Source of the DNA: Pseudoduganella flava
Lineage (GTDB): Bacteria > Pseudomonadota > Gammaproteobacteria > Burkholderiales > Burkholderiaceae_D
Direction: 5' to 3'
Assembly: GCF_007830495.1 (NCBI RefSeq)
Contig: NZ_VLKW01000004.1
Coordinates: 62,001-126,000 of the forward strand
DNA: 64,000 nucleotides
Numbering within the stretch: the stretch's first letter is position 1; every line of letters starts with the position of its first letter. This document shows positions 1 through 8,973 of this stretch, piece by piece. Made by a program: the position numbers and the translations under genes. Below the pieces are notes generated by a model that worked only from the letters and a program-made list of their open reading frames with translations, had not been told where the DNA came from and did not search any database.

Positions 1-155
1 TATTCGGTCCGGCATTCCTGGTGGGGGCGGTTGATGCGTTCGACTTGCGGCGTGACGCGTACGACGCGGCCGTAGTCCTCGAAATCGGCGGCCTGGGCGG
101 CAGACAGCGTACCGAGCAGCATGGCCGAGAACATCAGTTTCGCTTGCAGCTTCAT
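1..155 (-). CDS. Envelope protein with signal peptide, N-terminal fragment (probably glycine-zipper 2TM family)
   Basis: The frame runs off the left edge. It begins at an ATG at 153-155 behind AGAGG and reads MKLQAKLMFSAMLLG, then a hydrophobic core and an Ala-Gln-Ala signal-peptidase-type site near residue 21. The mature part starts ADFEDYGRVVRVTPQVE. That opening resembles betaproteobacterial glycine-zipper 2TM envelope proteins as I remember them. The glycine-rich zipper itself would lie outside the window, so the family call is an inference while the signal peptide is directly visible. Confidence 0.5.
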   Translation of the reverse strand, partial: MKLQAKLMFSAMLLGTLSAAQAADFEDYGRVVRVTPQVERINRPHQECRTE

Positions 156-575
156 TTTGATTACCTCTAATAAGGATGTCTTTTTATTCACTGGGACAAA
201 GAGTGGGTTGCCTCGTATATGGCGGCGCAACCCGCGTGATCAATAGTAACGCGGTCGCTGGATTCGGGTGCGCGTACAAGGCAACAAAATGTAACCCATG
301 GGAACGCCACGCGACGAGGCCGGCGATTTTCGGCATTGCGCCTTAAAAGGGCCTGAAAATGATCTGTTTTTAACAAATCTTGCGCCCAACGCCACATTCG
401 AGTTGATTCATGCTGTACAACACGTTACCCTTATACCCTAGGGATCGAATTGACGGAGAGAAACGCGACTAGCGCTGCCGGCGCAGTGGCCCGCCGCAGT
501 GTCATTCGCAGTGCCATTGTAGAGGTGCCTTCAATCTAAAACACATACCGTACAACAGGTCGATTTGAGGGAAAA
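156..575. other. Intergenic region without a convincing gene
   Basis: A 420-base spacer between divergent genes. It must carry both promoters, but I see no convincing sigma-70 hexamer pair. Near 484-515 the unit CGCAGTG occurs three times, twice followed by TCATT or CCATT. The short minus-strand frame at 188-397 has no ribosome binding site and no recognisable protein character. Confidence 0.5.
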
Positions 576-974
576 ATGAGTTTGTTCTTAACCGTGCCGC
601 CCAACCTCGTTCAGTCCATCAGGGCATTCAGGGTCACTGAACTGCAAGAGGAGGCCGGCCGCCTGGGTCAGCATTTTTTGTATGCGCATTGCCATGCTGG
701 CCTGACGAAGCAACAAGTGCTGGGCATCATCGCTGAATCGTTCAAGTTTCCCAAGCCGTGTGGCAAGAACTTCGATGCGCTGCGCACGACCTTGACGGAA
801 ACGATGTCCCAGGCGGGTGAGCAGCCGGGCTTCGTGATCGTGCTGGAACAACTGCCGAACACCCAGAAATTCGACCGCGAGGCACGCGAAACGCTGCTCG
901 ACGTGTTCCGCGACGCGGCCGACTACTGGGCCGAGAAAAAAGTGCCGTTCCGCGTCTTCTATTCCTTCGAATAG
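576..974 (+). CDS. Barstar-like ribonuclease inhibitor family protein
   Basis: A 132-residue cytoplasmic protein. Residues about 45-70 hold the barstar signature, seen as an FPKPCGKNFDALRTTLTE-like helix with the Gly-Lys-Asn-Phe-Asp-Ala core. Barstar proteins bind and inhibit barnase-type ribonucleases. No ribonuclease gene is adjacent, so it may be an orphan immunity protein or a regulator of a host nuclease. The start ATG follows GAGGGAAAA, a good ribosome binding site. An N-terminal extension of about 30 residues precedes the fold, as is common in proteobacterial members. Transcription is towards purN, with a gap of about 70 bases. Confidence 0.8.
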   Translation: MSLFLTVPPNLVQSIRAFRVTELQEEAGRLGQHFLYAHCHAGLTKQQVLGIIAESFKFPKPCGKNFDALRTTLTETMSQAGEQPGFVIVLEQLPNTQKFDREARETLLDVFRDAADYWAEKKVPFRVFYSFE

Positions 975-1044
975 CGCTGCCGCTGCAGCCTGCAGCCGGC
1001 CGGCCCGGTTGGTCCGCTCTGCGGTAGCGGGTACAATGTCGGCC

Positions 1045-1668
1045 ATGAAAAACATCGTCATCCTCATTTCCGGCCGCGGCAGCAATATGGAAGCGGTCGT
1101 GCGTGCCGCCGCAGCGGAGCAGTGGCCGGCGCGGATCGCCGCCGTCATCAGCAACCGCGCCGACGCGAAAGGGCTTGAATTCGCGGCCGCCCGCGGCATC
1201 CCGACCGCCGTCGTGCCGAACAAGGAGTATGCGACCCGCGAAGCGTTTGACGCGGCCCTGCAGGCCGTCATCGACGGCTACGCGCCGGACCTCGTCGTGC
1301 TGGCCGGCTTCATGCGCATCCTGACGCCCGCGTTCGTCGAACACTACGCGGGCCGGATGCTGAACATCCACCCGTCGCTGCTGCCGCATTTCCCCGGCCT
1401 GCACACGCACGAGGCGGCGCTGGCCGCCGGGCATGCGGAACATGGCGCGACGGTGCACTTCGTCACCGCCGAGCTGGATCACGGCCCCGTCGTCGACCAG
1501 GCCGCCGTGCCGGTGCTGCCGGGCGACACGCCGCAGACGCTGGCCGCCCGCGTGCTGGAGCAGGAACACGTGCTGTACCCGCGCGCCGTGCGCTGGTTCA
1601 TCGAAGATAAACTCACCGTCGAGGACGGCCAGGTCTACGGACCCCATCGCGCCCGCCCGGCCACTTAA
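1045..1668 (+). CDS. purN: Phosphoribosylglycinamide formyltransferase
   Basis: PurN transfers the formyl group of 10-formyl-tetrahydrofolate to GAR, the third step of de novo purine synthesis, in the cytoplasm. The protein of 207 residues begins MKNIVILISGRGSNMEAVV, the phosphate-binding loop of the family. It has HPSLLPHFPGLHTHEAAL, which contains the catalytic-region His and the Leu-Leu-Pro turn, and the conserved HFVTAELDHGPVV. Length matches E. coli PurN (212). The frame is open further upstream (in-frame ATG at 1036), but the start at 1045 gives the conserved N-terminus directly. The next gene starts 18 bases downstream and is probably cotranscribed. Confidence 0.95.
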   Translation: MKNIVILISGRGSNMEAVVRAAAAEQWPARIAAVISNRADAKGLEFAAARGIPTAVVPNKEYATREAFDAALQAVIDGYAPDLVVLAGFMRILTPAFVEHYAGRMLNIHPSLLPHFPGLHTHEAALAAGHAEHGATVHFVTAELDHGPVVDQAAVPVLPGDTPQTLAARVLEQEHVLYPRAVRWFIEDKLTVEDGQVYGPHRARPAT

Positions 1669-1686
1669 TTCATCACCAGGATTCCC

Positions 1687-2979
1687 ATGAGATTGCCCCC
1701 AGCAGTGCTCGCCAGCGCCGAAGAGGTGCTGCGCGAGATCTTGCGCTTTATGGCGCCCGCGGACACCACGTTGTCCCGCTACTTCAAAGACCATCCCCGC
1801 CTCGGCGGCCGCGAGCGCGGCGCCATCGCCGAGTGCGTGTACGCCGTGCTGCGTAACAAGAATTTCTTCACCGAGTTTTCCGAGCCGAACGGTGGCGCGA
1901 CGATGCGGCGCCTGGCGCTGCTGGGCTTGGCGGACGCCGTCGGCGTCGACGCGCTGCCCGGCCTCTCGCCCGAGGAAACCGAGTGGCTGCAGCGCATGCA
2001 GGCGATCGACCGCTCGCTGCTGCACAAGTCGCTGCGTACCAATATGCCGAAATGGCTGTGGGAAAAGCTCGTCGAGCAATACGGCGAGGACGAGGCGCTG
2101 CAGCTGGCCGATGCGCTGAACACGCCGGCGCCGCTGGACCTGCGCGTCAACGCGCTGAAGGCGGACCGTGACAAGGTCATCGCCCAGCTGGCCGAGGCAC
2201 CGATCGCCGCGCAGCCGACGCCGTTCGCGCCGCTGGGCCTGCGCGTGCTGAAGAAGCCGGCGCTGCAGAACCTGCCGCTGTTCAAGGAAGGCGCGATCGA
2301 AGTGCAGGACGAGGGCAGCCAGGTGCTGGCCCAGATCCTCGGCGCGCGCCGCGGCGAGATGGTCGTGGACTTCTGCGCCGGTGCCGGCGGCAAGACGCTG
2401 GCGCTGGGCGCGCAGATGCGCAATACGGGCCGCCTGTACGCGTTCGACGTGTCGGAAAAGCGCCTCGCCAAGCTGAAGCCGCGCCTGGCGCGCTCCGGCC
2501 TGTCGAACGTGCACCCGGTCGCGATCGCCCATGAAAAGGATGCGAAGATCAAGCGCCTGGCCGGCAAGATCGACCGCGTGCTGGTCGACGCGCCTTGCTC
2601 GGGCATGGGCACGCTGCGCCGCAATCCGGACGTCAAATGGCGCCAGCCGGCGGACGCGATCGGCGAGATGCACGCCAAGCAGGTGGCGATCCTGGACGGC
2701 GCGGCCCGCCTCGTGAAGGCCGGCGGCCGCCTCGTCTACGCGACGTGCAGCCTGCTGAACGAGGAAAACGACGCGGTGGCGCAGCAGTTCGTCGCCACCC
2801 ATCCGGATTTCGAACTGGTGCCGATGCACCAGGTGCTGGCCGAACAGAAGATCGACTTGGAGATGGGCGACTACCTGAAGCTGCTGCCGCACAAGCATCA
2901 CACGGACGGTTTCTTTGCCGCCGTGTTCCAGCGTAAGCAGATGGACAAGGCCGCGCCTGCCGAAGAGGCCGACGACTGA
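1687..2979 (+). CDS. RsmB/NOP2-family 16S rRNA m5C methyltransferase
   Basis: A SAM-dependent RNA cytosine-C5 methyltransferase of 430 residues. The SAM motif VDFCAGAGGKTLALG lies near residue 220. DAPCSGMGTLRRNPDVKW holds the Cys that aids product release, and ATCSLLNEEND holds the catalytic Thr-Cys. The N-terminal 150 residues form a helical region like the NusB-type domain of RsmB but are divergent, so this could be a second RsmB paralog rather than RsmB itself. Its stop overlaps the ATG of the channel gene by one base (TGATG), which implies translational coupling. Confidence 0.85.
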   Translation: MRLPPAVLASAEEVLREILRFMAPADTTLSRYFKDHPRLGGRERGAIAECVYAVLRNKNFFTEFSEPNGGATMRRLALLGLADAVGVDALPGLSPEETEWLQRMQAIDRSLLHKSLRTNMPKWLWEKLVEQYGEDEALQLADALNTPAPLDLRVNALKADRDKVIAQLAEAPIAAQPTPFAPLGLRVLKKPALQNLPLFKEGAIEVQDEGSQVLAQILGARRGEMVVDFCAGAGGKTLALGAQMRNTGRLYAFDVSEKRLAKLKPRLARSGLSNVHPVAIAHEKDAKIKRLAGKIDRVLVDAPCSGMGTLRRNPDVKWRQPADAIGEMHAKQVAILDGAARLVKAGGRLVYATCSLLNEENDAVAQQFVATHPDFELVPMHQVLAEQKIDLEMGDYLKLLPHKHHTDGFFAAVFQRKQMDKAAPAEEADD

Positions 2980-4325
2980 TGAAGCAGATCCCGCTGTCCG
3001 CACTGTGGAGCGATCTGCTGGGCGACCTGCGTGATCCGGGCTTGCTGTGGCAGCTGGGCGCGCTGGTTGCCGCGGTCGTGCTGGGGTGGTCGCTGTCGAA
3101 GCTGCTGCGGGCCCGGCTCGGGCGGCGCGCCGACCGCACGGGGATGGCGCGCTTCGGTGCGGAGAGCTTTGCCCGCGTGATCGGGCCGCTGGCGATCGTG
3201 CTGCTGCTGTGGCTGGGGCAGATCGTGTTGCAGCGCTGGTACCATGTGAACCTGCTGAAGGTGGCGCTGCCGATCTGGGGTTCGCTGGCGGTGATCCGCT
3301 TCACGTTCTACCTGCTGCGGCGCGTGTTCGCCCGGCATGGCGAGATCGGCAAGGCGATGCTGACGTTCGAGAAGATCTTCCAGATCGTCGTGTGGATCGC
3401 GTTCGCGCTGTACATCACCGGGTATTGGGACGACATCTACCGTTATCTCGACAATATCACGCTCCATCTCGGCAAGAACAAGGTATCCGCCGCCGAGATC
3501 GGGCAGGGTGCGATCTCGGTCGTCGTGACGCTGGTGCTGGCGATGTGGGCGGGCGCCGCGCTGGAAGAGCGGTTGATGGGCGTGGAAACGCTGAACACGA
3601 ACGTGCGCGTCGTGCTGGCGCGGATCGGCCGCGCGCTGCTGATCGTGTTCGCGGTGCTGTTCAGCCTGAACATGGTGGGGATCGACCTCACGGTGCTGTC
3701 CGTGTTCGGCGGCGCGCTCGGTGTCGGTCTTGGTCTCGGCTTGCAGAAGATCGCCAGTAACTACGTGTCCGGCTTCATCATCCTGCTGGACCGCAGCGTG
3801 GCGATCGGCGACATGATCACCGTCGACAAGTTCAGCGGCCGCGTCACGCGCATCAACACGCGCTACACGGTGCTGCAGGGCCTCGATGGCGTCGAGTCGA
3901 TCGTGCCGAACGAGATGTTCGTCTCGACCCCCGTGCAGAACACGACGCTGTCGAACAAGGAAGTGTGGCTGTCGACACGGGTGTCGGTGGCCTACGATAC
4001 GGACCTCGATTTCGCGTTGAAGCTGCTGGAAGAGGCCGCCGCATCGGTGCCGCGCGTGCTGCGCGAGCGTCCGCCGGCCGCCACGCTGATCAACTTCGGC
4101 GCGGACGGCCTCGACCTGCAGGTGGGCTTCTGGATCGGCGACCCGGAAAACGGCCGCGGTGGCGTCACGTCCGACGTCAACCGGGCGATCTGGAAAGCCT
4201 TGAAAGACAATGAGATATCGGTGCCGTTCCCGCAGCGGGAGATGCGCATCGTGGGGCCGGCGCCGGCCGTGCCGTTCGCCCCGCAGAGCTCGCCTCAGTG
4301 CGCGGAAATACCACAGAATACGTAA
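2979..4325 (+). CDS. MscS-type mechanosensitive ion channel
   Basis: An inner-membrane protein of 448 residues that would release small solutes on hypo-osmotic shock. Several hydrophobic segments fill residues 15-240. The pore-lining helix is seen as SVFGGALGVGLGLGLQKIASNYVSGFIILLDRS, with the Gly/Ala packing typical of MscS TM3. It is followed by the beta domain (GRVTRINTRYTVLQ, VPNEMFVSTPVQN) and a C-terminal alpha/beta domain. The extra N-terminal membrane segments place it with the larger MscK/YbdG-like members. Translation is coupled to the methyltransferase upstream by a one-base overlap. Confidence 0.9.
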   Translation: MKQIPLSALWSDLLGDLRDPGLLWQLGALVAAVVLGWSLSKLLRARLGRRADRTGMARFGAESFARVIGPLAIVLLLWLGQIVLQRWYHVNLLKVALPIWGSLAVIRFTFYLLRRVFARHGEIGKAMLTFEKIFQIVVWIAFALYITGYWDDIYRYLDNITLHLGKNKVSAAEIGQGAISVVVTLVLAMWAGAALEERLMGVETLNTNVRVVLARIGRALLIVFAVLFSLNMVGIDLTVLSVFGGALGVGLGLGLQKIASNYVSGFIILLDRSVAIGDMITVDKFSGRVTRINTRYTVLQGLDGVESIVPNEMFVSTPVQNTTLSNKEVWLSTRVSVAYDTDLDFALKLLEEAAASVPRVLRERPPAATLINFGADGLDLQVGFWIGDPENGRGGVTSDVNRAIWKALKDNEISVPFPQREMRIVGPAPAVPFAPQSSPQCAEIPQNT

Positions 4326-4443
4326 TGACGGAAGGCAAACGTGCCGCAAATCACGAACGATTGCGCGTACAATGCTGGGACCGTCCTGGACGTTGCGCAA
4401 GATTTCCGCGCGCTTGGGAATCACTTGAAAGAATGGAATTAGC

Positions 4444-5634
4444 TTGAACGCTGTTTTGGACTTCCTGAACACCGGTCTGACCGGCCTGTCCGCCTGGCAA
4501 ACCGTCATCTACACGCTGATCGTCACGCACATCACGATCGCCGGCGTCACGATCTACCTGCACCGCCACCAGGCGCACCGTGCGCTGGAGCTGCACGCGA
4601 TCCCGAGCCACTTCTTCCGCTTCTGGCTGTGGTTCACCACCGGCCAGGTGACGAAGGAATGGGCGGCGATCCACCGCAAGCACCATGCGAAGTGCGATAC
4701 CGAGGAAGATCCGCACAGCCCGGTAACGAAGGGCATCAAGAAGGTGTTCTGGCAGGGTGCCGAGCTGTACCGCGCCGAAGCGAAGAACAAGGAAACGCTG
4801 GACAAGTACGGCCACGGCACGCCGGACGATTGGATCGAGCGCAACCTGTATTCGAAATACAGCTGGCAGGGCGTCGCGGCGCTGCTGGTGCTGAACGTCA
4901 TGCTGTTCGGCGCCAAGGGCATCACCGTGTGGGCCGTGCAGATGCTGTGGATTCCCGTGACGGCGGCCGGCATCATCAACGGCATCGGCCACTACTGGGG
5001 CTACCGCAACTACGACTGCAGCGATGCGGCCACGAACATCATCCCGTGGGGCATCATCATCGGCGGCGAGGAACTGCACAACAACCACCACACATATGCG
5101 ACGTCGGCCAAGCTGTCGTCGAAGTGGTATGAGTTCGACATCGGCTGGGGCTATATCCGCGCGATGGAAATCGTCGGCCTGGCGAAAGTCAAGAAGCTCC
5201 CGCCGAAGCCGAAGTTCGCTGCCGGCAAGCTGCACGCCGACCTGGAAACCTTGCACGCCGTGATCGCCAACCGCTACGATGTGATGGCGAAGTACGCCAA
5301 GTCCGTCAAGCACGCGTGGAACGAGGAAGTCGAGCACCTGAAGCACAAGGCGCAGCTGGAATCGGGCTTCCTGAAGCGTGCCCGCAAGCTGATGCAGCGC
5401 GAGCCGGCGAAGCTGGAGGCGTCGCAACAGCAGCACCTGGTCGAGCTGTTCCAGCACAGCAAGGCGCTGGAGACGATGCACAATATGCGCGTCGAGCTGG
5501 GCGTGATCTGGGAGCGTTCGCACTTCTCCCGCGAGGAACTGGTGCACAAGCTGCAGGACTGGTGCCAGCGCGCGGAAGCGTCCGGCATCAAGGCATTGCA
5601 GGACTTTTCGCTGCGCCTGCGCAGCTATGCCTGA
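4444..5634 (+). CDS. Membrane fatty acid (acyl-CoA) desaturase
   Basis: A delta-9-type acyl desaturase of 396 residues that would adjust membrane fluidity. The three His boxes of the di-iron site are visible: HRHQAH (residues 40-45), HRKHH (77-81) and HNNHH in the middle of the protein. Hydrophobic helices flank them. The start appears to be TTG at 4444 behind GGAAT, because no in-frame ATG precedes the first conserved membrane segment. After the last conserved segment there is a charged, helical tail of about 130 residues rich in Lys, Glu and His. It is followed by an intrinsic terminator. Confidence 0.88.
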   Translation: MNAVLDFLNTGLTGLSAWQTVIYTLIVTHITIAGVTIYLHRHQAHRALELHAIPSHFFRFWLWFTTGQVTKEWAAIHRKHHAKCDTEEDPHSPVTKGIKKVFWQGAELYRAEAKNKETLDKYGHGTPDDWIERNLYSKYSWQGVAALLVLNVMLFGAKGITVWAVQMLWIPVTAAGIINGIGHYWGYRNYDCSDAATNIIPWGIIIGGEELHNNHHTYATSAKLSSKWYEFDIGWGYIRAMEIVGLAKVKKLPPKPKFAAGKLHADLETLHAVIANRYDVMAKYAKSVKHAWNEEVEHLKHKAQLESGFLKRARKLMQREPAKLEASQQQHLVELFQHSKALETMHNMRVELGVIWERSHFSREELVHKLQDWCQRAEASGIKALQDFSLRLRSYA

Positions 5635-5661
5635 TCGCCATCGCATCGCGTAATACACTGG

Positions 5662-5685
5662 AAACGGCCCCTCGCGGGCCGTTTT
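5662..5685 (+). terminator. Intrinsic terminator after the desaturase gene
   Basis: Stem AACGGCCC / GGGCCGTT with a short loop, followed by TTTTC. Confidence 0.85.
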
Positions 5686-5701
5686 CATTTCGGGAGACAC
5701 A

Positions 5702-6214
5702 ATGAAAAACAAGATCATCGCCTGCGCGCTGGCCGCTTTTGTCACCCTGGCCGGCGCAGCGAGCGGACAGGACTGGACCGTGCGCGTCGATGGCGCGGGC
5801 CCGCTGAAGGTGGGCATGGATTTCGATACCGTCAACCGGGTGCTGGGCGATCACCTCGAGCGCACGCCGCAGGAGCTGCGCGGCAGCCGCGACTGCTTCT
5901 ACGTGTCGCCGTCGGCGGAGCCGCGCATCGGCCTGATGTTCGTGAAGGATGTGCTCAAGCGCGTCGACGTCTCCGAAGTGGGCGTACGCTCCGAGCGGGG
6001 CATCGGTGTCGGCGATCCGGCCGAGAAGGTGCGCGAGGTGTACGGCGAAGCAATGCGCAGCGCCCCGAACGCCTACAACGCGAACGAGCGCTACCTCACG
6101 GTGCCGGGCGGCGGCGGGCAGTACGCGATCCGCTTCGAGACGCAGCAGGGCACGATCTCCGGGTTCTACGCGGGCGCCTGGGAGCAGGTGCAGTACGTGG
6201 AAGGGTGCCTGTAA
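5702..6214 (+). CDS. Secreted protein of unknown function
   Basis: 170 residues starting at an ATG behind CGGGAG. Residues 1-22 form a clear Sec signal peptide (MKNKIIACALAAFVTLAG, cleavage around Ala-Ser-Gly-Gln), so the protein is exported, probably to the periplasm. The mature part has two copies of a GVGDPAEKVREVYG-like element (one weaker, LKVGMDFDTVNRVLG), an arrangement I associate with small periplasmic proteins of the lysozyme-inhibitor or SmpA/OmlA-like type. I do not recognise the family. Two mature Cys residues (in RDCFY and near the C-terminus in EGCL) could form a disulfide. Confidence 0.8.
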   Translation: MKNKIIACALAAFVTLAGAASGQDWTVRVDGAGPLKVGMDFDTVNRVLGDHLERTPQELRGSRDCFYVSPSAEPRIGLMFVKDVLKRVDVSEVGVRSERGIGVGDPAEKVREVYGEAMRSAPNAYNANERYLTVPGGGGQYAIRFETQQGTISGFYAGAWEQVQYVEGCL

Positions 6215-6245
6215 CGGCGCATGTAACAGTGCCTTGCCGGGCGCG

Positions 6246-7061
6246 TCAGGCGGCCAGCAGCGCCTTCACGCGGTCCAGGTCCCGCGGCGTGGACGGCGTG
6301 TAGACGATCATGCCCAGGTCGGGGCGCCCGTCCACCGTGAACGCCGAATAATCGAACGACAGCACCTGCCCCTCATGGCGCAGCTGCTTGGCGCCTTCGC
6401 CCCAACTGCCCACGGAATGATCGCGCCAGAACGTGTCGAATTCCGGGCTCAGCGCGCGCATTTCGGCCACGAACGCTTCCACCTGCGGCGGCGAGCCGGC
6501 GCGCGCCGCGTCCGCCCGGAAAATGGCGACGACCGAGCGGGCCACTGCCTCCCAGTCCACCTGCCGGGCCCGCGTGCGGGCGTTCAGGAAGACCAGCTTG
6601 ATGATGTTGCGCTCGCCGGGCGGCAGCTCACCGTAATCCGTCAGCAGCAGCGCGGCGGCGCGGTTCCATGCCACCACGTCCCACAGCGGCGTGTGCACCA
6701 GCGCCGGGCCGTACTCGAATGCGTCGAGCACGCGCTGCAGCCGCGGCGACACCGCGTCGCCGTCCCGGTAGCGCACTTCGGGCGGCCGGCCCAGCCCCAG
6801 CAGGAACACGTGCTCGCGCTCGACGTCGGTCAGCATCAGCGCGTCGGCGATGCGGTCCAGCACGACGGCCGACGGCGCGCCGCCGCGGCCCTGCTCCAGC
6901 CACGTGTACCAGGTCGCGCTGATGTTGGCGCGCTGCGCCACTTCCTCGCGGCGCAGGCCGGGCGTGCGGCGCCGCGTGGCCGTCAGCCCCAGCGCAGCCG
7001 GATCGAGGCGGGTGCGGCAGTTCTTCAGGTAGGCGCCAAGGCGGCTTTCGGGATCGGACAT
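6246..7061 (-). CDS. HTH transcriptional regulator with MmyB-like ligand-binding domain
   Basis: 271 residues. An XRE-type helix-turn-helix occupies residues about 10-70 (LRREEVAQRANISATWYTWLEQGR). The C-terminal two thirds match the MmyB-like domain: LLGLGRPP, then NRAAALLLTDYGELPPGERN and the HEGQVLSFDYSAFTVDGRPDLGMIVYTP ending. Such regulators often control a divergent oxidoreductase and bind fatty acid-like ligands. Here the divergent gene is an SDR oxidoreductase 99 bases away, a likely target. Confidence 0.88.
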   Translation of the reverse strand: MSDPESRLGAYLKNCRTRLDPAALGLTATRRRTPGLRREEVAQRANISATWYTWLEQGRGGAPSAVVLDRIADALMLTDVEREHVFLLGLGRPPEVRYRDGDAVSPRLQRVLDAFEYGPALVHTPLWDVVAWNRAAALLLTDYGELPPGERNIIKLVFLNARTRARQVDWEAVARSVVAIFRADAARAGSPPQVEAFVAEMRALSPEFDTFWRDHSVGSWGEGAKQLRHEGQVLSFDYSAFTVDGRPDLGMIVYTPSTPRDLDRVKALLAA

Positions 7062-7160
7062 GCGCGGGCAGGGTAGTGGTTATACCAGGATAATATCACT
7101 GCTTTACCCCCATAACGGCCCGCGCGACACTGCCTTCCTCAAGTCAAAGGAGGAGTATCC

Positions 7161-8048
7161 ATGCGTGTTTTCGTTACCGGAGCGACGGGGTTCGTCGGCT
7201 CCGCCATCGTGCAGGAACTGCTGGGCGCCGGCCACCAGGTTGTCGGGCTGACCCGGTCCGATACGGGCGCCGCCGCGCTCGAGCAGGCGGGGGCGCAGGT
7301 CTACCGGGGTAACCTGGACGAGCCGGACAGCCTGGTGGCCGGGGCGGCCGGCGCGGATGCCGTGATCCACACGGCGTTCGACCATGATTTTTCCCGGTTT
7401 GCCGACAATTGCGAAAAAGACCGCCGCGCGATCGCGGCGCTGGGCAAGGGACTGATGGGCTCGGAGCGCCGGCTGATCGTCACGTCGGGCCTGGCGCAGC
7501 TGGCGGCGGGCCGTCTCGCCACCGAGCATGACGTGCCGCCGGCCGGCTTCCCGCGCCAGTCGGAAGCGGCCGCGGCGGCGCTGCGGGCGCAAGGCGTGCG
7601 CGCTGCCGCGATGCGGCTGCCGCCGTCCGTGCACGGCGCCGGCGACCATGGCTTCGTGCCGATGTTGATTGCGCTGGCGCGCCGTACGGGCGTCTCGGCC
7701 TACGTTGGCGACGGCGGCAATCCATGGGCGGCCACGCATCGGCTCGACGTGGCACACGCGTTCCGGCTGGCGCTGGAGCGGGGCGGCAGCGGGCCATGGC
7801 ATGCGGTGGCGGAGGAGGCGATTCCGTTTGCCGCCATTGCCGGCGCGATCGGCAAGGGGCTTGGCGTGCCCGTGCGCTCTCTGTCCAACGAGGAAGCGGC
7901 CGCGCACTTCGGCTGGATGGCCCATTTCGTGGCCGGCGAGATGGCCGCGTCGAGCGCGCGCACGCGCACCGAACTGGGCTGGGCCGCGGCGCAGGCGGGG
8001 TTGCTGGCGGACCTGGAGCAGGGGATGTATTTCAGCGGCCACGCTTGA
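7161..8048 (+). CDS. SDR-family NAD(P)-dependent oxidoreductase/epimerase
   Basis: 295 residues of the extended/atypical SDR type. The N-terminal Rossmann motif is VTGATGFVGSAIVQELL (residues 5-21) and an acidic-free turn, LTRSDTG, follows strand 2, which suggests NADPH preference. The usual YxxxK active site is not obvious, so it may be an atypical SDR. The start is unambiguous because AAGGAGGAG precedes the ATG. It is divergent from an MmyB-type regulator that probably controls it, and ends at a bidirectional terminator shared with rpmG. Confidence 0.85.
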   Translation: MRVFVTGATGFVGSAIVQELLGAGHQVVGLTRSDTGAAALEQAGAQVYRGNLDEPDSLVAGAAGADAVIHTAFDHDFSRFADNCEKDRRAIAALGKGLMGSERRLIVTSGLAQLAAGRLATEHDVPPAGFPRQSEAAAAALRAQGVRAAAMRLPPSVHGAGDHGFVPMLIALARRTGVSAYVGDGGNPWAATHRLDVAHAFRLALERGGSGPWHAVAEEAIPFAAIAGAIGKGLGVPVRSLSNEEAAAHFGWMAHFVAGEMAASSARTRTELGWAAAQAGLLADLEQGMYFSGHA

Positions 8049-8063
8049 GATCTGCGCGGCCAT

Positions 8064-8092
8064 AAAAAAACCGCTCCTCGGAGCGGTTTTTT
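8064..8092. terminator. Bidirectional intrinsic terminator between the SDR gene and rpmG
   Basis: Perfect stem CCGCTCC / GGAGCGG with a two-base loop. It has a run of A on its left and a run of T on its right, so it serves both convergent transcripts. Confidence 0.92.
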
Positions 8093-8109
8093 CACAGGAA
8101 CGAGACCAA

Positions 8110-8277
8110 TTACTTGATCTTGGTTTCCTTGTACGTCACGTGCTTGCGTGCTTTGGGATCGAACTTCATGATCTCCATTTTGCCGGGCATCGTGCGCTTG
8201 TTCTTGGTCGTGGTGTAGAAGTGACCCGTACCAGCAGTCGATTCCAGCTTGATTTTGTCGCGGCCAGTTTTTGCCAT
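8110..8277 (-). CDS. rpmG: 50S ribosomal protein L33
   Basis: 55 residues beginning [20 protein letters not shown], with the L33 core YTTTKNKR and the lysine-rich end VTYKETKIK. It binds 23S rRNA near the E site. No Cys pairs are present, so this is the zinc-free form. It lies 12 bases after rpmB and is expected to be cotranscribed. The gene is too short for many automatic ORF lists, but every residue fits the family. Confidence 0.95.
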   Translation of the reverse strand: MAKTGRDKIKLESTAGTGHFYTTTKNKRTMPGKMEIMKFDPKARKHVTYKETKIK

Positions 8278-8289
8278 GATAGCTCCCTA

Positions 8290-8526
8290 TTAGACTTTTT
8301 CGCCACGAGCGCGCATGTCGGCCAGGACGGCGTCGATGCCGACCTTGTCGATCACGCGCAGACCGGCGTTGGACAGACGCAGGGAGACCCAGCGGTTTTC
8401 AGATTCAACGAAGATACGACGGTTCTGCAGGTTCGGCAGGAAACGGCGCTTCGTCTTGTTGTTTGCATGGGAGACGTTGTTGCCGACCATCGGCTTCTTC
8501 CCAGTGACTTGGCAAACACGTGCCAT
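8290..8526 (-). CDS. rpmB: 50S ribosomal protein L28
   Basis: 78 residues, [20 protein letters not shown] onward, with the L28 core [13 protein letters not shown] and the end [16 protein letters not shown]. The ATG at 8526 is chosen because AAGGAG lies six bases upstream. The frame is open for about 20 more codons, but those contain the promoter. The rpmB-rpmG pair and neighbouring radC are a common proteobacterial arrangement. Confidence 0.96.
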   Translation of the reverse strand: MARVCQVTGKKPMVGNNVSHANNKTKRRFLPNLQNRRIFVESENRWVSLRLSNAGLRVIDKVGIDAVLADMRARGEKV

Positions 8527-8566
8527 GTTGCACTCCTTAGATAACTTCCAAAATTGGAAAAACAGG

Positions 8567-8595
8567 AGTGTATCCAAAATTCTTAGGAATTTCAA
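8567..8595 (-). promoter_or_regulatory. Predicted sigma-70 promoter of rpmB-rpmG
   Basis: Read on the minus strand: TTGAAA, a 17-base spacer, then TACACT. This would start the transcript about 35 bases before the rpmB ATG. Confidence 0.65.
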
Positions 8596-8744
8596 TCACT
8601 TGGGAAAAACAATTGTGTCTTGAATTGGTAGTCAAATTTAACATTTGCCGCGAAAGTTGTCCTGTCGGCCGCCGCCGCACGCGGAAGTCCTTGATATCTA
8701 ACGGTAAACGTCCAGCCCGGTCCAGCCTGCCGGCGCGGCGAATG

Positions 8745-8973
8745 TCACATCTGGCCGTTCTCGGCAAACGAATGCACCTCGTGCCCGGCAACAACAAAGT
8801 GGTCGAGGATGCGCACGTCGACAAGTGCCAGCGCCTGCACGAGCGCGCGCGTCAGCAGCAAGTCGGCCTCGCTGGGGGCGGGCACGCCGGATGGGTGGTT
8901 ATGCGCCAGCATCACGCTGGCCGCGTTGCTGGCCAGCGCTTCGCGCACCACTTCGCGGGGATACACGCTGGTG
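8745..8973 (-). pseudogene. radC: C-terminal part of radC, cut by the genomic island
   Basis: Reads [20 protein letters not shown], then the JAMM metal motif [15 protein letters not shown] and the end of RadC. The N-terminal part lies nearly 16 kb away at 24856-25301. The two pieces, 229 and 446 bases, add up to 675 bases, exactly 225 codons including the stop. That is the usual size of RadC (E. coli 222 residues). This half keeps the JAMM motif but has no native start. A GTG at 8966 is the only possible restart, with no ribosome binding site. Confidence 0.92.

Noticed and set aside
742..3003. Long minus-strand open frame (over 700 codons) opposite purN and the methyltransferase
   Set aside because: It is a GC-rich antisense frame with Arg/Ala/Gln-rich low-complexity protein. 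The plus-strand genes carry clear family motifs.
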